Assembly (NCBI RefSeq): GCF_010994035.1
Contig: NZ_WIXN01000009.1
Span: forward strand, 1-64,000
Direction of reading: 5' to 3'
From: Virgibacillus aidingensis
Lineage (GTDB): Bacteria > Bacillota > Bacilli > Bacillales > Amphibacillaceae
Length of the DNA stretch: 64,000 nucleotides
Shown piece by piece: positions 56,977 through 64,000 of this stretch. The notes beneath the pieces are model-generated. The model made no database searches and was not told where the DNA came from. It saw nothing but the letters and a program-made list of their open reading frames with translations. The position numbers and the translations under genes are program-made. Position 1 is the first letter of the stretch. Every line of letters starts with the position of its first letter.

Positions 56977-57918
56977 TTACCCTGGCTTTTTGGCAATGAT
57001 GGCCAGCCAGTCATCCATTTCGTTTATTTCCAAAATGTGAAAGCCATCATGCTGCAGCTTGTCTACTACTAATTGCTTTTTGCTTTGGATGATCCCTGAA
57101 GTGATAAACAAACCACCTTCGATTAAATTGTTCCATGCATCTTGTGTAAATTTAACGATAATTTCAGCTAATATGTTGGAAACAATCAAATTCACATGTT
57201 CATGTACACCTTCCAACAGGTTATTTGGCTCTGCTGTTATTTTCTCCTCCAGCCTATTGAGCCTTGCATTCGATAATGTACTTTTTACCGCTACATCATC
57301 AAGATCAAATGCACGTACGCTTTCTGCTCCAAGATGAGCAGAAGCAATGCTCAGCACCCCGGAGCCTGAGCCTACATCAATAACAAAATCACCTTTTTTT
57401 ATATATTTCTCCAAAGCTTGAATGCTTAACATCGTTGTTGGATGTGTTCCTGTCCCAAAAGCCATTCCGGGATCAAGCTCAATTATTATTTGCTCATTTG
57501 AATCAGGCTCATATTCTTCCCAGGTTGGTATAATCGTAATTCGGTCAGACACCTGAACAGGTTTATAGTACTTTTTCCACGCCGTGGCCCAATCTTCTTC
57601 ATCCAGTTTGTTTATTTTAATGTCGTTCGTCCCAATATTTATTCCGTATTTTGTCAGGTCGTCAACTGCTTCTTTTATTTGCTGCACCGTCTTTTCCAGA
57701 AAGCTGTCAACCGGAATATATGCTTTGATATAGACCCCTTCTTGAGGATAGTCAGCAGGGTTTAAATCATACATTTCCCCATATGTATCGCGATGTTCAA
57801 GATGCAAATCGAGTGGATCCTCAATGGCCAGCCCGCTTGCTCCTGCTTCATGTATCAGGTTTGAAACCGGTTCTACCGCTTCATTAGTTGTATGAATACG
57901 TATTTCTGCCCATTGCAT
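56977..57918 (-). CDS. prmA: Ribosomal protein L11 methyltransferase PrmA
   Basis: A 313-residue SAM methyltransferase that trimethylates L11. Residues 1-100 bind substrate; the catalytic part has DPGMAFGTGTHPTT, VIDVGSGSGVLSIAS, and VSNILAEIIVKF. It lies after dnaJ with a 38-bp gap and continues the heat-shock gene group. Confidence 0.96.
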   Translation of the reverse strand: MQWAEIRIHTTNEAVEPVSNLIHEAGASGLAIEDPLDLHLEHRDTYGEMYDLNPADYPQEGVYIKAYIPVDSFLEKTVQQIKEAVDDLTKYGINIGTNDIKINKLDEEDWATAWKKYYKPVQVSDRITIIPTWEEYEPDSNEQIIIELDPGMAFGTGTHPTTMLSIQALEKYIKKGDFVIDVGSGSGVLSIASAHLGAESVRAFDLDDVAVKSTLSNARLNRLEEKITAEPNNLLEGVHEHVNLIVSNILAEIIVKFTQDAWNNLIEGGLFITSGIIQSKKQLVVDKLQHDGFHILEINEMDDWLAIIAKKPG

Positions 57919-57956
57919 ATAGGATCCACTCTTTTCTAATTATTTGTTTACTGGAA

Positions 57957-59081
57957 TTATTCACTTTTAAATGCTTTCTTAAACCGCTGGAACAAAGAGT
58001 CGTCTTGTTCATCGGTTGCGTCATGGCCGCCCAGCTTATTAAACTCGCGTATGAGTTCTTTTTGTCTATCGTTCAGTTTTGTCGGTGTAATGATCTTCAC
58101 TTTGATATGCTGATCACCATGTCCGTATCCGCGTACGTTTGGGGCACCTTTTCCTTTTAAGCGGAATGTTTTCCCTGTCTGCGTTCCTGCAGGTATTTTC
58201 AGCATGACTTTTCCATGCACTGTAGGTACTTCAATTTCATCGCCAAGTGCTGCCTGGGCAAATGTTAATGGAAGCTCGCAAAATATATGATCCCCTTCCC
58301 GGGTAAAAAATTCATGCGGCCTGATTTGAACGACGACATACAAATCTCCCGGGGGGCCTCCATTGATGCCTGCTTCCCCTTTTCCCGCAACACGAATCTG
58401 CTGTCCCTCATCAATACCGGCAGGAATATTAATATTAATTTTACGATGTTTTTTCACTCTTCCTGAACCGCCGCAAGTGGAACATTTCTCAGGAATAATT
58501 TTCCCGGAACCTTGACAGTGATGACAGACTCTTTTATTCACTACACGGCCAAATGGGGTGTTTTGCTCCGTGTTTAACTGTCCGGAGCCATTACAATGGG
58601 AGCAGGATTTAGTTTTCGTTCCCGGCTTGGCTCCTGACCCATGGCAGGTTTCACAATTTTCTTCTTTGGGAATTCGAATGTCTGTTTCTTTTCCAAAAAT
58701 CGCCTCTTCAAAATCCAGAACTATGGTATATTGGAGGTCTGCTCCCTGTTGAGGTGCGTTAGGATCACGTCTTGCGCCGCCGCCAAAGAACATGTCAAAA
58801 ATGTCGCCAAAACCGCCAAAGTCCTGGCCGCCCCCTCCAAAGCCTCCGAAGCCCTGGCTTTGTGGTCCTGAATGTCCAAACTGATCATACTGCGCCCTTT
58901 TTTGCTCATCGCTAAGCACTTCGTAGGCTTCTTTCGCTTCTTTAAATTTATCTGCGGCATCTGGTTCTTTATTTACGTCCGGATGGTATTTTCTGGCTAA
59001 CTTTCTATATGACTTTTTAATTTCTTCTTTTGAAGCATCTTTACTTACTCCAAGCACATCATAATAATCACGCTTACTCAC
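57957..59081 (-). CDS. dnaJ: Co-chaperone DnaJ
   Basis: A 374-residue Hsp40. The J domain holds HPD (YHPDVN, about 33-38), followed by a Gly/Phe region, four zinc repeats ([32 protein letters not shown]) and two C-terminal substrate domains. It stimulates DnaK ATPase. The start is GTG with GGGAG upstream. A terminator-like stem separates it from dnaK. Confidence 0.97.
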   Translation of the reverse strand: MSKRDYYDVLGVSKDASKEEIKKSYRKLARKYHPDVNKEPDAADKFKEAKEAYEVLSDEQKRAQYDQFGHSGPQSQGFGGFGGGGQDFGGFGDIFDMFFGGGARRDPNAPQQGADLQYTIVLDFEEAIFGKETDIRIPKEENCETCHGSGAKPGTKTKSCSHCNGSGQLNTEQNTPFGRVVNKRVCHHCQGSGKIIPEKCSTCGGSGRVKKHRKININIPAGIDEGQQIRVAGKGEAGINGGPPGDLYVVVQIRPHEFFTREGDHIFCELPLTFAQAALGDEIEVPTVHGKVMLKIPAGTQTGKTFRLKGKGAPNVRGYGHGDQHIKVKIITPTKLNDRQKELIREFNKLGGHDATDEQDDSLFQRFKKAFKSE

Positions 59082-59161
59082 CGTTTATTCACACTCCCGA
59101 CACTATTGCATAACTTTAATCTTACCATTTCTTCCTGATAAGTGACAACCGGCAAACAGTA

Positions 59162-59198
59162 AAAAGTCAAAGCCAAGAGGTTCCTGACTTTGACTTCC
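59162..59198 (-). terminator. Terminator between dnaK and dnaJ
   Basis: AAGTCAAAG and CTTTGACTT form a 9-bp stem, followed on the minus strand by a T run. A second stem (ACAAACC/GGTTTGT, 59213-59231) lies at the dnaK end. Confidence 0.75.
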
Positions 59199-59230
59199 AA
59201 TTGGAGAGAACAAACCATATATCGGTTTGT

Positions 59231-61665
<2,435 letters not shown>

Positions 61666-61862
61666 TACTGGTACACCTCCTGAAATACATATGCAGGAAA
61701 AAACATTACTGAAAAGTTCTGCTGGCGCTCCCCTGCATTATACAATGCTTCCACGGGGATTTTAAACTGATGCCCTTTACACTGGCACAGCGGTAAAACC
61801 TTGGTTTCATACATGACAAATTAGCGGCAGGTGCAACTCCTGCCACCTGTAAACAGATATTC

Positions 61863-62894
61863 TCAGCCATTGTTTTTATACCACATATACAATGCCTCTG
61901 TCATCTCATTTGATAGAACCTTTAATAACGAAATGACCCTTTTATATTCCATTCTCGTTGGACCGAGCAGTGCTATCGTTCCATGCTGGCCTTCATCCAG
62001 GCGATAGGTGGATGTGATCAGGCTGAAGTCCTTAATTGCTTCCACTTCATTTTCCTGACCAATGGTTACATTGATCCCATCGTCTGTCTGTTTTAGCAAA
62101 GTAGCTATTTCATCCTCTTTTTCCATCATGGTTAAGAAAGTACGAATTTTCTCCACATCGTTAAATTCCGGCTGCATTAAAATGTTTGATACACCGCCGA
62201 TATATAGTTTAACCGGCTGTTCAGCCAGGAAAGCCGTTTTTAAATATTGATAGGTTTGATCAAAATCATCCATGTATTTTTTCATCATCGAAATGATTTC
62301 GGAATTAAACAGTTCCGGCAGACTGATTACCGGACTGCCTGCTAGATGATGATTTATAATATTAACCATCTTTTCCAGATCGGAAGGATTTATTTCAGAC
62401 GGTATCGTAAAAGTGCGGTGCTCTACATGACCGGTATTGGTCACAAGTATGACTACTGCTGTATGCGGAGTTAAAGTAATCATCTGTATTTGTTTTAATT
62501 TTGTTTCCATCATTTCCGGACCCAAAATAATAGATGTATAATTCGTTAGTTCTGATAGCACTTCCGCAGACAATTGCACAATCTGTTCAAATTCATAAAA
62601 ACCGTCCTGGATAAGGTCCTTAATAATGTACTCATCGGATTGACCGGATATGGATGCAGCAATGTGATCCACATAATAGCGGTACCCTTTTTCCGAGGGA
62701 ATCCGTCCGGAAGACGAATGTGTTTTTTCCAAAAATCCCTTCTCTTCCAGATCTGCCATATCATTTCTTATAGTAGCAGCACTATACGGTATAGTGCCTT
62801 TTTTAGAAATGGCTCTTGAACCTATCGGATGTGCCGTCTCTATGAATTCATCGATAATGACTTGTAGAATCAACATCTGCCTTTCTGTTAACAT
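61863..62894 (-). CDS. hrcA: Heat-shock repressor HrcA
   Basis: A 343-residue repressor that binds CIRCE. The winged helix shows LTERQMLILQVIIDEF, GSRAISKK and SAATIRNDMADLEEKGFLEKTHSSSGRIPS; a dimerisation and GAF-like domain follows, ending GPTRMEYKRVISLL. ATG 62894 is chosen: AGAGGTG lies just upstream and the length equals that of B. subtilis. A frame start at 62915 lies inside CIRCE. Confidence 0.97.
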   Translation of the reverse strand: MLTERQMLILQVIIDEFIETAHPIGSRAISKKGTIPYSAATIRNDMADLEEKGFLEKTHSSSGRIPSEKGYRYYVDHIAASISGQSDEYIIKDLIQDGFYEFEQIVQLSAEVLSELTNYTSIILGPEMMETKLKQIQMITLTPHTAVVILVTNTGHVEHRTFTIPSEINPSDLEKMVNIINHHLAGSPVISLPELFNSEIISMMKKYMDDFDQTYQYLKTAFLAEQPVKLYIGGVSNILMQPEFNDVEKIRTFLTMMEKEDEIATLLKQTDDGINVTIGQENEVEAIKDFSLITSTYRLDEGQHGTIALLGPTRMEYKRVISLLKVLSNEMTEALYMWYKNNG

Positions 62895-62908
62895 GATGTT
62901 CACCTCTG

Positions 62909-62935
62909 TTAGCACTCTTGGATAGCGAGTGCTAA
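62909..62935. promoter_or_regulatory. CIRCE operator
   Basis: A perfect TTAGCACTC-N9-GAGTGCTAA inverted repeat between the hrcA promoter and start codon, the binding site of HrcA. Confidence 0.98.
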
Positions 62936-62945
62936 TTCTAATAAT

Positions 62946-62974
62946 AAATTATCAAATCATCATTTTTTTGTCAA
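62946..62974 (-). promoter_or_regulatory. Probable promoter of hrcA operon
   Basis: TTGACA (62974-62969) on the minus strand is followed after 15 bases by GATAAT or 17 by TAATTT, directly upstream of CIRCE. Confidence 0.6.
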
Positions 62975-63015
62975 TGAACTTGAATTATTGGCCAGGTACT
63001 GATTTTTGAAGGGAA

Positions 63016-64000
63016 TTATGCAAAAACCTCGTCCAATAAAAACTTCTCAAACACTTCGTTTGCCAAAAGTTTTCCTTCATCTGTCAGATAGATATCTGTT
63101 TTGCTTTCAACCAGCCATTGTTTATCAGTTAATTCATCAATGGCGCTGCGATAATATTTATCCAATGGGAATCCGAATTTATCCTGAAACACCGCTTTAT
63201 TGACTCCCTGCATTCTGCGCAAACCTAAAAACAGTTCTTCCTCAATCTTTTCCCGCATCCCAATTTCATCTATATGCAATATCGGTTTACCATCCGCCAT
63301 TGCCTGCTTAGTATAGGCTGGAAGCGGACGCAGATTTCCGATTCGCTTGCCGGGCAGATAACCATAAGCACCTGCGCCAAAGCCATAGTAGTATTCATTA
63401 CTCCAATAAGTCAAATTATGCTTGCTCTCAAAACCGGGTTTGGCAAAATTGCTTATTTCATATTGCTGGAGTCCGTGACGCTTGGTTGTCTCAAGTAGAA
63501 TGTAGTACATTTCCACTTCTTCTTCAGGCTTGGGACGATGCAGCTTTCCTTTTTTATGCCGCTGATAGAAGACAGTTTTCGGTTCAATCTGCAGGGAATA
63601 AGTGGATAGATGCGGCAGGTTTAATGACAATGCTTCATCAAGTGATTTTCTGAAATGATTCACTGTCTGCTTTGGAAGCGAATAAATCAGATCTGTGCTT
63701 ATGTTTGAAAAACGGTATTGCTGCAGCAGATCTACTGTTTTATACACATCACTGATTTTGTGCACTCTTCCAAGTTCCTCAAGCATATGATCATCAAAAA
63801 CCTGTACACCAAGGGACACCCTGTTTACACCGTAGGCCTGAAGCAACTTCACCTTTTCTTCATCAAAGTCGCCGGGATTTGCTTCGATAGTATATTCTTC
63901 ACAACCTGCTACATCAAATTTTTCACTGATGAACGCAAGAAGTGTCCTTAGTTGTACCTCGTTTAGTGCAGTTGGTGTACCTCCTCCTATAAAGATTGTT
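63016..64000 (-). CDS. hemW: HemW-like radical SAM protein, 5' end missing
   Basis: A 327-residue 3' part of HemW (YqeR/HemN-like), cut by the right edge. IFIGGGTPTALN and NPGDFDEEKVKLL, NRVSLGVQVFDD and the LIYSLPKQT substrate region are present, with GAYGYLPGKRIGN and a C-terminal winged-helix part. HemW carries haem into proteins; it was once called coproporphyrinogen oxidase. The radical-SAM CxxxCxxC lies outside the window. It is upstream of hrcA, the usual place. Confidence 0.93.
   Translation of the reverse strand, partial: TIFIGGGTPTALNEVQLRTLLAFISEKFDVAGCEEYTIEANPGDFDEEKVKLLQAYGVNRVSLGVQVFDDHMLEELGRVHKISDVYKTVDLLQQYRFSNISTDLIYSLPKQTVNHFRKSLDEALSLNLPHLSTYSLQIEPKTVFYQRHKKGKLHRPKPEEEVEMYYILLETTKRHGLQQYEISNFAKPGFESKHNLTYWSNEYYYGFGAGAYGYLPGKRIGNLRPLPAYTKQAMADGKPILHIDEIGMREKIEEELFLGLRRMQGVNKAVFQDKFGFPLDKYYRSAIDELTDKQWLVESKTDIYLTDEGKLLANEVFEKFLLDEVFA

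Noticed and set aside
61666-61862. hrcA-grpE spacer as a second mobile element
   Set aside because: It contains a modest inverted repeat (GGCAGG/CCTGCC near 61830) but no similarity to the block at 41060-41340.

Overview
The window looks like chromosome of a low-GC, endospore-forming Bacillaceae, by inference close to the salt-tolerant Oceanobacillus/Virgibacillus/Lentibacillus group. The grounds are Bacillus-type gene families (comG, yqf/yqg genes, spoVAF, yqfC/yqfD, ccpN, floA), a T-box-controlled glyQS, a CIRCE-controlled hrcA operon and acidic proteins. Gene order follows the B. subtilis comG-to-hemW stretch (read in reverse), with local losses and insertions. I have not run any database search; family names come from recognising sequences and synteny.

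Layout. 1-340: a chain of hairpins with no ORF that resembles a HEARO/IscB-type guide RNA, then small yqzE on the minus strand with an apparent ATT start. 789-4643: the seven-gene comG operon for the DNA-uptake pseudopilus. 4753-7027: an ArsR-like regulator with a Cys cluster, DUF2626, a metallo-beta-lactamase hydrolase and DUF2759. 7217-16841, mostly minus strand: an LTA-synthase-like sulfatase, a decayed glcK pseudogene, yqgQ, spoVAF, the rhomboid protease gluP, yqgO, a thiF/moeB gene broken by one base in an A tract, and the 5-formyl-THF cyclo-ligase. 17038-22577: a cysteine-poor L33, two small membrane-anchored proteins, a class B PBP, an MFS transporter and sodA. 22889-23679: six tRNA genes (Asn, Met, His, Ile2-like CAU, Ser, Phe).

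24160-32655: a Na/Pi symporter with a PhoU-like tail, an NfeD protein, yqfZ, yqfX, yqfT, nfo, cshB, the Nif3-like yqfO, trmK and cccA. 32884-40921: the macromolecular-synthesis genes dnaG-rpoD, the carbon-control pair yqfL-ccpN, and glyQ-glyS. The glyQS leader has a complete T-box (GGC specifier), but about 420 bp separate it from glyQ, and a hairpin-rich block that may be a mobile repeat lies there. 41609-53813: recO, yqzL, era, then dgkA, ybeY, pgpH, phoH, yqfD, yqfC, yqfB, floA, yqeZ, yqeY and rpsU, covering DNA repair, ribosome maturation, c-di-AMP turnover, membrane microdomains and sporulation. 53932-64000: deoC, mtaB, rsmE, prmA, dnaJ, dnaK, grpE, hrcA with its CIRCE operator, and the 3' part of hemW.

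Most of the window is conserved housekeeping DNA. The least ordinary points are the orphan structured RNA at the left edge, the insertion-like block inside the glyQS leader, the ATT start of yqzE, the one-base frameshift in thiF, the ruined glcK, the zinc-site-free L33, and an MltG-like protein without a catalytic domain.
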